Below the pieces are notes generated by a model, which did not search any database, was not told the DNA's origin, and was given only the letters and a program-made list of their open reading frames with translations. Positions 9,354 to 17,170 of a DNA stretch of 64,000 bases are shown here, piece by piece. The stretch's first letter is position 1; every line of letters begins with the position of its first letter. The stretch is from Myxococcales bacterium (GTDB lineage: Bacteria > Myxococcota_A > Polyangia > Fen-1088), in assembly GCA_022184915.1 (NCBI GenBank), contig JAGTJU010000002.1, positions 558,001 through 622,000 of the forward strand. Direction: 5' to 3'. Made by a program: the position numbers and the translations under genes.

Positions 9354-10736
9354 ATGAGCTGTTCCTCACTTCACGCGACCACGCGATCCCTTCGTCCTCT
9401 TCTGTGGCTGGCCCTGGCATCGGTGGCCTCCTGCGCCGGCGCGGCGGAGCCTGATGAGGACGAGGAGACGGGCGGACGGGGCGGCGCCGCTGGAGGCCAA
9501 GCGGGCGCGCCCGGAGGCTCCGGAGGCACGGCGGGTTCGACACCCCGGGGCGGCTCGGGAGGCGGGAGCGGCGGGGCGGGAGGCCAAGCGGAATCCGGAC
9601 GAGGCGGCTCGAGCGAGGGCGGCTCGTCCGGCGGGGCTGCCGGGGGCAAAGCCGGGGCGGGCGCTGGGGGGGCGTCCCCGGGCGGAGGCGCAGGAGGCGG
9701 GGGCGGCGGCGCTTCGGGTCAGGGAGGCACACCTGCGGCCGTGGGCCGTCCCTTCGTCTACGTGGGCTCGGGCCAGCGGGAAGGCAAAATCTTCGTCTAC
9801 GAGCTTGACACGCAGACGAAGAAGCTCCGGCAAGTGCAACGCGTGGACGGGCAGCTGCGTCCGTCCTACATGGCCTGGCTGCCGGGGGACAGTCACGTCT
9901 TCGCCAGCAACGAAGACTTTGGCAACAACTCGAAGGTCAAGTCCTTCGCGGTCAATCCGACCACGGGCCTGCTGACGCTCGTCAACGAAAGAAGTGTCAA
10001 GGGGAGCGATACGGCCCACGTGGCGCTTCATCCCACGGGTCGATGGCTTTTTGCCGCTCATCACAACTCGGCAGATACGGAGGTCTTCCCGGTGGCCGAA
10101 GACGGCAAGATCGGTGAGTCAGTGGGCCTTCACCCCTCCGGGAGGCGCTCTCACCAGGTGCTGTTCGATAAAACCGGGCGCTATGTCTTCGTGTGTTCGC
10201 GCGAGGACAAAAAGATCTCGCAGTTCGTTTTCGATGCGGTCTCGGGCACCCTGACCGCGAACAATCCGCCCGCTGTTTCCGTGGCAAGCGATCCCCGCCA
10301 CCTCGCGTTTCATCCCACCGCTGCGTTTGCCTATGCGGTGGCGGAGCAAGGCACGCACGTCATCGCGTTCAGCTACGATGCGACCAAGGGAACCTTGACG
10401 GAGCTTCAGAAGGTCACGACGGCCAGCCCCGAGAAGTGGGCCGGCCACATCGAGGTCTCTCCCAACGGCAAGTTCGTTTATGCCTCCGGACGAGACACGA
10501 ACGCGATCTACGTGTTCTCCGTGAACACGAGCACGGGGCAACTCACCGCCGCAGGAAAGCGCGAGGGCATGGGTGTCGCACGGGACTTCGGCATCGACGA
10601 GACGGGCCGTTACATGATCGTGGCCGGGGGCCACGCCTACTTGCTGGGCATCGGGGACGACGGGGCGCTCAGCCTGCTCGACGACGTCGACGCCGACGGC
10701 GCTCAGTTCGCCAACTTTCGCTATCTCGAGAACTGA
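9354..10736 (+). CDS. Lactonase-family beta-propeller lipoprotein
   Basis: A protein of about 460 residues. A lipobox (SVASC) follows the N-terminal hydrophobic stretch. A long Gly/Ala/Ser linker of about 100 residues leads to a seven-bladed propeller related to the 6-phosphogluconolactonase/YbhE (PF10282) family, seen in repeated blade motifs such as AHVALHPTGRWLFAAHH, HQVLFDKTGRYVFVCSR and GHIEVSPNGKFVYASGR. Surface anchoring and the long linker argue against a cytosolic pentose-phosphate role; the substrate is unknown. The start at MSCSSLHATT gives the lipoprotein signal. Its 3' end overlaps the convergent exosortase-partner gene by 16 bases. Confidence 0.8.
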   Translation: MSCSSLHATTRSLRPLLWLALASVASCAGAAEPDEDEETGGRGGAAGGQAGAPGGSGGTAGSTPRGGSGGGSGGAGGQAESGRGGSSEGGSSGGAAGGKAGAGAGGASPGGGAGGGGGGASGQGGTPAAVGRPFVYVGSGQREGKIFVYELDTQTKKLRQVQRVDGQLRPSYMAWLPGDSHVFASNEDFGNNSKVKSFAVNPTTGLLTLVNERSVKGSDTAHVALHPTGRWLFAAHHNSADTEVFPVAEDGKIGESVGLHPSGRRSHQVLFDKTGRYVFVCSREDKKISQFVFDAVSGTLTANNPPAVSVASDPRHLAFHPTAAFAYAVAEQGTHVIAFSYDATKGTLTELQKVTTASPEKWAGHIEVSPNGKFVYASGRDTNAIYVFSVNTSTGQLTAAGKREGMGVARDFGIDETGRYMIVAGGHAYLLGIGDDGALSLLDDVDADGAQFANFRYLEN

Positions 10737-11356
10737 GCGCGAACGAGCGCGCGGGGATCGAGAACGGCTATCAGAAGCAAGGCGAGCAGGATGGGAATTG
10801 CGAAAGCCATTCCCGGCGGCAAGACCAGGACGCGCGTGATCACCCCCAAAAATCCGACCAGCAGGCCTGGGAGGTGAACCACGTTGAGGGGGCCCGGCTC
10901 GGCGAAAAGTGCCACCAAGCGAAGCCCGGGCAGCGCCTGCAGCAAAACGAGACCAAGCGCTACGGCCACGGTCCTCCGCTCGGCCCTCAGACCCGGGACG
11001 GCCAGGATGAACGCTACGAGGATCGACATGGGCAAGTACGGGGTTCGTCGCACATCCAGCGCGAGGCCCTGCGAGAGGCCTTCGGTCCTGACTGTCACGA
11101 GGGCGTTCCACGAGTCGTGGCGCGCATCGGGTGCGATAAGCACGCTGGCGGGGTCGTCGACCACGAGGTTCAGGAGCGGGGCGTGAAGACCGCCGATGAC
11201 GCTCACGAAGGCAGGGCCGAGGCCCTTCCAGGGCCACAACAGCAGAATGGCGGCGATGAAGAAACGGGCCGAGAACTCGCCCAACATACGCCGACGCGAG
11301 GGCGCTCGATCGCTGGCGGCAGGTCGCTGCTGCTTGCGACGCCTATCCGTTGACAT
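10721..11356 (-). CDS. Exosortase-associated multi-pass membrane protein
   Basis: A protein of about 211 residues with several hydrophobic segments (FFIAAILLLWPW, SILVAFILAVPG, VALGLVLLQALP, AIPILLALLLIAVL). The gene overlaps the end of the exosortase gene by 14 bases, so the two are coupled. Exosortase H-type sortases often have such a membrane partner next to them, and that is the best guess here. No catalytic residues can be assigned. The start was taken as MSTDRRRK; an upstream ATG at 11434 would add 26 residues and overlap the exosortase far more. Confidence 0.65.
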   Translation of the reverse strand: MSTDRRRKQQRPAASDRAPSRRRMLGEFSARFFIAAILLLWPWKGLGPAFVSVIGGLHAPLLNLVVDDPASVLIAPDARHDSWNALVTVRTEGLSQGLALDVRRTPYLPMSILVAFILAVPGLRAERRTVAVALGLVLLQALPGLRLVALFAEPGPLNVVHLPGLLVGFLGVITRVLVLPPGMAFAIPILLALLLIAVLDPRALVRAQFSR

Positions 11357-12068
11357 GAGGGCTCGCGAGGTTGGGGGCTCGACCCGAGGCGCCCCTGCCT
11401 CGGGAGGGAGGAGGAGGTTCGGGATCGCTCGCATGGAGGAATCGTAGGCTCGCCAAGAACAGCGCCCCTGCTGAAAGGATCATGAAGAGGGGAAGAATCT
11501 CTACGTGGAACAGCTCGAAGGACGCATCCCGGTAGACCCGTACGTAGTAGAGGATCATGATCCGCGCAACATTGACAGCGGTCATGACCAGGAGCCCCAC
11601 CGCGATGGCAGTGAGCTTGCGCCACCAAACACCGGGAGACGCCGCGAGTGCCGACGCCATCAGCAGCTTGGCTTCCATCGCATCACAACTCTTCACGATC
11701 TTCAGCGTGCTGCGTCCGAAGATGACTGCTTCATGCGCCCGCACATCGGGCTCGAAGAACTGCAGGGCGAAGGCGACCAGGCGGGCATACCCGTCGAGGT
11801 AGTGTTGGAAGAGGCGATCGGCAAACCCGTGGGGGGGATACGGGTACGCATAAAGGAGGAACAGCGCGCCAGCGACGAGCGAAAAGCGCGCAGCAAACCG
11901 AAGCGGTGAGCTCCGCCGGGAGGCCAGGTTCCCTCCCAAGAGGGGTTGGCGCAGGTGATCTCGGTGGTGGCGTGAGTGCTTTCCGGGATGAGTTCGCATG
12001 ATGGTCGAGGGCTCTTGGGTTCTATACAACGCTTTCTGTTCCGAGTTGGCCTGAGCGATCTGTGGCAT
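11343..12068 (-). CDS. Exosortase/archaeosortase family transpeptidase (XrtH-like)
   Basis: A polytopic membrane cysteine protease/transpeptidase of up to 241 residues. The family triad is present: Cys128 in KSCDAMEAKLL, Arg169 in NVARIMILYY and His188 in FHVEILPLF. Exosortases cut and re-anchor proteins that carry a C-terminal sorting tail. The sequence around the Cys and His most resembles exosortase H. The first 23 residues may be upstream of the true start, since an ATG at 11999 (MRTHPGKH) is equally possible and neither start has a good ribosome site. No obvious cognate PEP-CTERM or IPTL-CTERM substrate is encoded in this window. Confidence 0.8.
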   Translation of the reverse strand: MPQIAQANSEQKALYRTQEPSTIMRTHPGKHSRHHRDHLRQPLLGGNLASRRSSPLRFAARFSLVAGALFLLYAYPYPPHGFADRLFQHYLDGYARLVAFALQFFEPDVRAHEAVIFGRSTLKIVKSCDAMEAKLLMASALAASPGVWWRKLTAIAVGLLVMTAVNVARIMILYYVRVYRDASFELFHVEILPLFMILSAGALFLASLRFLHASDPEPPPPSRGRGASGRAPNLASPHVNG

Positions 12069-12117
12069 TTATGTGAAACGTCGCGGCCTTGAAAGGGGGT
12101 ACGTTTCGAGGTGAATC

Positions 12118-12425
12118 GTGGCGTGCGATCGCGACGACCAAGGGCGATGCCGCTGGTTCGGGGCCACGTGCGAAAACGGAAGTTGCCCAGGACCTCCGTG
12201 CAACTGTCCTTGGGGTTCGCGGCAGATCCACGGTGCACGTGGCTCAAACCCGGGTGCGCGGAGCCGGGGCTTGCGGCGGCCGGCTGCTACGACAACCGCG
12301 ACCTGGGTTGCCAGCCCGATACGGGGTGCGCCAATGGCCGCTCCTGCCTCGTCCGCAACATCAACCCCTGCCCGGATTCGATGAATTGCATGAGCTGCTC
12401 CGCCCCGCTCGGGATATGTTCTTGA
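12118..12425 (+). pseudogene. Frameshifted Cys-rich secreted-protein remnant
   Basis: Two reading frames each show Cys-rich coding character but not over the same stretch. From 12118 one frame reads CDRDDQGRCRWFGATC and PCNCPWGSRQ. After about position 12230 the sense continues in another frame with KPGCAEPGL, GCQPDTGCANGRSC and CMSCSAPLGIC before the stop at 12425. Joining the two gives a continuous disulfide-rich module like those in myxobacterial secreted proteins. No signal peptide is found upstream, so this looks like a decayed gene end. The rest of the 12069-12444 gap shows nothing else. Confidence 0.45.
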
Positions 12426-12444
12426 GATTGGCCCCGCTACCGGC

Positions 12445-13485
12445 CTATGGCACCGGGCTGGCCAATACCTTCGGCAGTTCGCCCATCCAGAACTTCGCGA
12501 TCGCCGGGGGCGGCTGATCGGCGTCTTCCGTGAAGTCGAACTTGCGGGCATCGGCCCCGACGGCCACCACCATCTGCCAGCCGGGGATGACGGCAAGCAA
12601 GGTGGACGAGCCATCGGGCCCCCGGGTCACGTGATAAACGAGATCGGCGGGGAAGGACTTCTGACGCCGCGGATCGCGCAAAAACCAGCCGTAGCCGAAA
12701 AACGAATCGTCGGGGCGGCTGTGGTCGGCGCCGGCGCTGGCAACGAAGCCTTCGGGCAAGAGCCGCTCTCCCTGGAAGACGCCCTTGAGCCGCCAGAGCT
12801 CTCCCACCCGCGCCAGATCGCGCAAGGTGGAACGCACCGTGTATCCGGGGCCTTCGCGGGTATCGGCGCAGCGCCAGCTGGTGGCGCCGAGCCGCGGGGC
12901 CAAAGACTGGCAGGCCACCGTCGCCAAGGAGATCGACGGCGTGGTGCCCGCCCGTACGAGGGGCGCCACCAGGGCGAACGCCTCTTCGTCGTAGTCCCAG
13001 TCGGCGCCTGGGGCATCGGGGCTGCCGAAGCCGGAGGTGCCCGCAAGCACGTGCGCCAAGGTGCTCTCGGGCGCAAGCCCTGCGGGCCAAGCCGCATCGG
13101 GGATCCACGCGCGGAGGGGCTGCTCGAGGCGTGCAGCCAGGTGTGGCTCGTGTCCTACCAGCGTGGCCGTGAGCGCCGGACCTTCGACATGCCAGAGGCT
13201 GTCTAGGGTGGCGCCCCCCGTGTGGTGTTGCCAGAGCAGTTTGCCGTTGCGAAACAGCGCCGTGGAGGTCCGCGTGCCCACCGTGTGAGACTCGAACCAC
13301 GGCCCCAGGGCGGAGAGCCCGTCTGAAGAGATGCCTTCGTCGTCGGGCTTGGCCACGGGCCACGGCGCCTCGACGAACGCCGGCCGGGCGGAAGGGGGAG
13401 CCTGAGCGGCGGGGGACTGCGAACGGATACAGCCCGACGTCAGCAGACACAGGGCGATGGTGGTCCGGTGAAGGCGCAGGCTCAC
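12445..13485 (-). CDS. Serine-hydrolase (beta-lactamase-fold)-like lipoprotein, catalytic motifs apparently lost
   Basis: A 346-residue lipoprotein (signal ending LLTSGC). The fold resembles class C beta-lactamase or 6-aminohexanoate-dimer hydrolase-type proteins, with SLWHVEGPALTATLVG where the S-x-x-K segment is expected, a LAHVLAGTSGF helix, DWDYDEEAF where YxN usually sits, and a FFGYGWFLRD end. The nucleophile Lys (SxxK) and the Tyr-x-Asn motif do not appear intact, so it may be a binding protein rather than an enzyme. It overlaps the DUF1552 gene by four bases (ATGA), making it the last gene of a three-gene unit. Confidence 0.65.
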   Translation of the reverse strand: MSLRLHRTTIALCLLTSGCIRSQSPAAQAPPSARPAFVEAPWPVAKPDDEGISSDGLSALGPWFESHTVGTRTSTALFRNGKLLWQHHTGGATLDSLWHVEGPALTATLVGHEPHLAARLEQPLRAWIPDAAWPAGLAPESTLAHVLAGTSGFGSPDAPGADWDYDEEAFALVAPLVRAGTTPSISLATVACQSLAPRLGATSWRCADTREGPGYTVRSTLRDLARVGELWRLKGVFQGERLLPEGFVASAGADHSRPDDSFFGYGWFLRDPRRQKSFPADLVYHVTRGPDGSSTLLAVIPGWQMVVAVGADARKFDFTEDADQPPPAIAKFWMGELPKVLASPVP

Positions 13486-14780
13486 GCGGCCCTCGTGATG
13501 GCCAGCGGCGTCGTGCTGTCGGCGACTTTTTCAACGGGGCAGCCTGCCTGTTGAAGCAGGGTAAGCCACAAGTTGGCAAGCGGTGTGCCCTCGGGCAGAC
13601 GCAGATGCGCGCCCGTCTGCAAACGCCCGCCGAGCCCACCCGCCACGAGGGTTGGCAGATCCACGAAGCTGTGCACGTGGCCGTGTCCCATACCCGAGCC
13701 GAGCACGATCGCGCTGCGATCGAGCAGCGAGGCCCCATCGGGCTCTTTGCGTGCAGCCAACGCCTTCACGATGTCTGCGTAGACCGAGACGTGGAAGGCG
13801 TCGATCTTGCCCACGCGTTCCATGGCTTCGTCCCAGTTGCGGGTGCCCACGCCGTGCGAAAGGGGGTGATGGTTTTGCGGGCCGTCGAGCACCCCGTGAT
13901 AGCTGCGGGGGGAATTCCAGCGTTCGGGGTCGAAGAGCACGGTGGCCACGCGGGTCAGGTCCGTCTCGAAGGCCAGCACCACCAGATCACCCATGAGCCG
14001 CAGGTAGGCGCCCCGGTCCTCCGGGATGCCCGCGGGCTGCGGCAGGCCGATGTCGCGGCTGCGCCGTTTACGCGCCTTCGCCAGCCGCTCGAGCTGCTGC
14101 TCGATCGCAAAGACGGCTGTTTGATACTCACCGAGCTTGTGGCGATCGGCCTGGCCCAAACGACGTTCCAGGCGGCGTGCGTCCTCCGCCACGAGATCCA
14201 GCAGGCTGCCTCTTTGTCCCTCGGGCGTTCCAAACAGGCGGTTCCAGACAGCCCGTGGATTGTTTTCCGCATCGGCGGCGTGGCCGGGCGCGTACCAGGA
14301 GATCTTCTCGTAGTGCTTGGTCTCTCGGTTGTCCTTGAAGTCGTTGCAGGACAGCTCGAGCGAGGGAAAGGGCGTGGACTTTCCGAGCACACTGGCCGCC
14401 ACTTGGTCCACGGTCTTGTTCGTGGGGCAGCCATCGTCGAGCCGCTCGTGTGCGGGCGACGTCGTGAGCCAACACGCGGCGGCCTGCGCGTGGGCATCGA
14501 TGCCCGGCGCAAACACCCTATCCATGCCTGAGAGCACCAGCACCTGGTCCCGAACGGGGGCGAGGGCCTGCAAAGACGGTGAAAGCTCATAATCGGAGCC
14601 GGTGCGTACGGGCACCCAGGTGGAGAGCCGAACGCCGTTCGGGATGTAAATAAACGCAAGCCTCGTTGGCAAGGCACGCCCCTCTGCCTTGGCCCGTGCG
14701 GGAAGCATGGCTTCGAGGAGCGGCAGAGACATCGCGACGCCAGCGCCGCGCAGAAGGTGTCGACGAGAGAGCTGTTTCAT
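13482..14780 (-). CDS. DUF1552 Tat-exported protein
   Basis: A 432-residue protein of the DUF1552 family, whose function is not established. A Tat signal (SRRHLLRGAGVAMSLPLLEA) begins the protein, followed by the family patterns RLAFIYIPNGV, LVLSGMDR, SLELSCND and NNPRAVWNRLFG. The family is distantly alkaline-phosphatase/sulfatase-like by its annotated relatives and is almost always encoded next to a DUF1592-type protein, as here. It overlaps both neighbours by four bases, so it is translationally coupled with the DUF1592 protein upstream and the serine-hydrolase-like lipoprotein downstream. Confidence 0.85.
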   Translation of the reverse strand: MKQLSRRHLLRGAGVAMSLPLLEAMLPARAKAEGRALPTRLAFIYIPNGVRLSTWVPVRTGSDYELSPSLQALAPVRDQVLVLSGMDRVFAPGIDAHAQAAACWLTTSPAHERLDDGCPTNKTVDQVAASVLGKSTPFPSLELSCNDFKDNRETKHYEKISWYAPGHAADAENNPRAVWNRLFGTPEGQRGSLLDLVAEDARRLERRLGQADRHKLGEYQTAVFAIEQQLERLAKARKRRSRDIGLPQPAGIPEDRGAYLRLMGDLVVLAFETDLTRVATVLFDPERWNSPRSYHGVLDGPQNHHPLSHGVGTRNWDEAMERVGKIDAFHVSVYADIVKALAARKEPDGASLLDRSAIVLGSGMGHGHVHSFVDLPTLVAGGLGGRLQTGAHLRLPEGTPLANLWLTLLQQAGCPVEKVADSTTPLAITRAA

Positions 14781-16909
14781 CGGTGTGCCACGCGGGAGGT
14801 GGAAGAAGGGCCCAGGGTGCTGGTGAAACGGAAGGGTGCACTCTTCACCACTTCCCGAAGTAGGTCGTGAAAACGATAGCCGTTGCCCGCGGTCCTCTCC
14901 GCGATCTGCCGCACCACCAGGTCGTCGGTGGCCGTCAGCGGGCGGCAGGTGGCGAACGAGAGCAGGTGCTCGATGAAGCCGCGGGCGAAGGGGGCCATGT
15001 CGCGGGTCAGCAGCTGCTTGAAGTCCTCGGGGCCTTGAAAGCTGCGCCCGTCGAGGAGCTTGCCGCTGGCATCCACCGGCACGCCAGCCTCTTGCGTGAC
15101 GTAACTGCCCACGCCGTCGAAGTTGGCGAGCACGAAGCCGAGCGGATCGATGCGGTCATGGCAGCTGGCACACGCCGGATCGGCCCGATGAAGCTCGAGC
15201 TGTTGCCTCACGGACAGCACCTGTCCCTCTTTTTTTGCGGCATCGAGCGGCGGAACGGCGATCTCGGGAGCGGGCGGAGGACGGTTGAAGATGGCCTCCA
15301 GCACGTAGAGCCCACGGTACACCGGGCTCGTGCGCTTGGGCATCGACGTCAAGGTGAGCACGGCGCCGCTCGTGAGCAGTCCGCCCCTGCGACGGTCCGG
15401 CGCGGGCAGGCGCAACCAGATCTCGCGCAGCTCGTCGCCCTGGCGCTTGTCGATCTCGGGTGTGAAGTGCCGACGGGCGGCGCGAAAGTGGGTCCGGAAC
15501 TTCCGGAAGTAGCCGTAGTGCTTGGTCAGTTGGCGGTCCACAAAGAGGTCGGGGGCGTCCACGAACGTGGCCAGGGGCCGGTTCTCCAGCAACACGGAGT
15601 CGAAGAGCAGCGTGGCCTCGACCCCCATCTGTTCTCCAAGGCTGCGGGTGTTGCCGATGCCGTAGTAGTAGGAGGGGAAGAGCAGCTCGTCGGGATGCGC
15701 CGATGCGAGCTTGTCGAGCTGCATCCACTCCACGCCGAAGCTGTCCGACAGCGCGATCGCCCGGGGGTCGCGCAGCATGCGGGTCACCTGCGCGTCGAGC
15801 CCCTCGTCCGTCGCCAGGCGGCCCGCGCGCGCCTCGGCCAGGAGCGTGTCGTCTGGCAGGCTCGACCACAGAAACAGCGCCAGACGCGTGGCGAGCTCAG
15901 GCCCGGATAGGGCACGTACGCCCTCCTTGTCACCACGGTCTTCGGAGACCAGCAAAAACCGCGGCGAGCTCAACACCGCCTCGAGCGCCGTCCTCAGACT
16001 TTGCTCGAAGGAAAGGCCCTGGCGCAGCGCTTTGTCGCCTGCGCCAAGATAAGCCGCGTGTTCGGCAGGGGAGGCCTGACCACGAAACGCCCGCTCGATG
16101 AGCGGCAACAGCCGTCGCCTGAGCTCCTTGCGCGCGTGGGGCTTGGCGGGCGCGGCAAACAGGGCTTGCAAAGCGGGGCCGCCCGCACCGAGAAGACGAT
16201 CGCTGTGGGCGATGTCGTGGGCCAGGGCGATGAACTTTTCGAGCAGCAGCGGGGAAAACGAAAGCGCTTCGCCTTGACGGGAGAAGCCATGCTTGGCGCG
16301 GCGTTCCGGGGGCAAGCTGGCCCCGGGCAGCAAAAAGTGCTTGCTGTTGTCGAAGGTGACGAGCAAGAGGCGGTCGGCGATCTTTTGCGACTTGGTGTCG
16401 AAGTAGTCGCGCTTGTAGCGCAGGCGGTTGGGAACGGGGAATACGTCGTGGGTGAGGCCCATCAGATCCCGCACGGCGTTGTTGTATTCGAGCGCGGTCA
16501 AGCGACGAAGCAGGGGCTTGCCGGGGCTGGCCCCGCCCTCGGCCATGGCCTTCAACGCCTCTTCAATCCAGGCCACCAGGGCGGCGCGTTCCGCCGGGGA
16601 GGGCGCGGGCGCGTCGTCGGGCGGCATGTCGTGGGTCTCGAGGGCGTCGCGCACGTCCTTCCACACCTGCGCGTCGGCTAGCACGTCGGCGGTGGTGCCG
16701 AAGCGGCTGAGGTCGAGCCCACCCTTGATCTTGTCGCCTTCGCCGTGGCACTTGCCGCAGTAGGTGCTCACGAGACGCTTCGTGTCGTTCTCGTACGGGC
16801 GCAGGGGCGAGGCCTGGGCCCCCGCGGGTCCGAGGGGCCCCACCGCCACCCCTGCCGCCAGGGCGGCGGCCCATAAGGGGAGGCGAAATCGTGAACCCTG
16901 GTGCTGCAT
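14777..16909 (-). CDS. DUF1592/DUF1588 secreted protein with cytochrome c-like N-terminus
   Basis: A protein of about 710 residues with a signal peptide (RLPLWAAALAAGVAVGPLG). Near the N-terminus is one CxxCH heme-binding motif (CGKCHGEG), so a c-type heme is likely. The rest follows the usual order DUF1587, DUF1595, DUF1592, DUF1588, DUF1585, seen in LTALEYNNAVRDL, LSSPRFLL, LATRLALFLWSSLPDD, RTSPVYRGLYVLE and a second Cys pair in CASCHDRIDPLGF. The family's function is unknown; it pairs with DUF1552 proteins in myxobacteria and planctomycetes. The start was placed at MQHQGSRF; an ATG at 16921 and a TTG at 16936 are alternatives. It heads the three-gene operon. Confidence 0.85.
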   Translation of the reverse strand: MQHQGSRFRLPLWAAALAAGVAVGPLGPAGAQASPLRPYENDTKRLVSTYCGKCHGEGDKIKGGLDLSRFGTTADVLADAQVWKDVRDALETHDMPPDDAPAPSPAERAALVAWIEEALKAMAEGGASPGKPLLRRLTALEYNNAVRDLMGLTHDVFPVPNRLRYKRDYFDTKSQKIADRLLLVTFDNSKHFLLPGASLPPERRAKHGFSRQGEALSFSPLLLEKFIALAHDIAHSDRLLGAGGPALQALFAAPAKPHARKELRRRLLPLIERAFRGQASPAEHAAYLGAGDKALRQGLSFEQSLRTALEAVLSSPRFLLVSEDRGDKEGVRALSGPELATRLALFLWSSLPDDTLLAEARAGRLATDEGLDAQVTRMLRDPRAIALSDSFGVEWMQLDKLASAHPDELLFPSYYYGIGNTRSLGEQMGVEATLLFDSVLLENRPLATFVDAPDLFVDRQLTKHYGYFRKFRTHFRAARRHFTPEIDKRQGDELREIWLRLPAPDRRRGGLLTSGAVLTLTSMPKRTSPVYRGLYVLEAIFNRPPPAPEIAVPPLDAAKKEGQVLSVRQQLELHRADPACASCHDRIDPLGFVLANFDGVGSYVTQEAGVPVDASGKLLDGRSFQGPEDFKQLLTRDMAPFARGFIEHLLSFATCRPLTATDDLVVRQIAERTAGNGYRFHDLLREVVKSAPFRFTSTLGPSSTSRVAHR

Positions 16910-17170
16910 CGAACAAAACATTCCGCTGCGATCCAAGATTCGTCATTGAGGAAAGTCAACGGATTCCATCTGGCGTGTAAACACCTGAGATCCAGGCCAC
17001 GTCCCCGAGTTGAATGCCCCCCCGGCCGGGCGGCCGGGCCGGCGGCTTTCGTCGAGCTTGCGCCCGGTGGGCGCCTCCTGAAACGCACCTCGACGTAAAC
17101 GGCGGGTGTCGCGTGCTGCGTAAAAACTGCTGCAGGCAGCCCTTACGAGCTCTCGCACCCAGGTGATACG

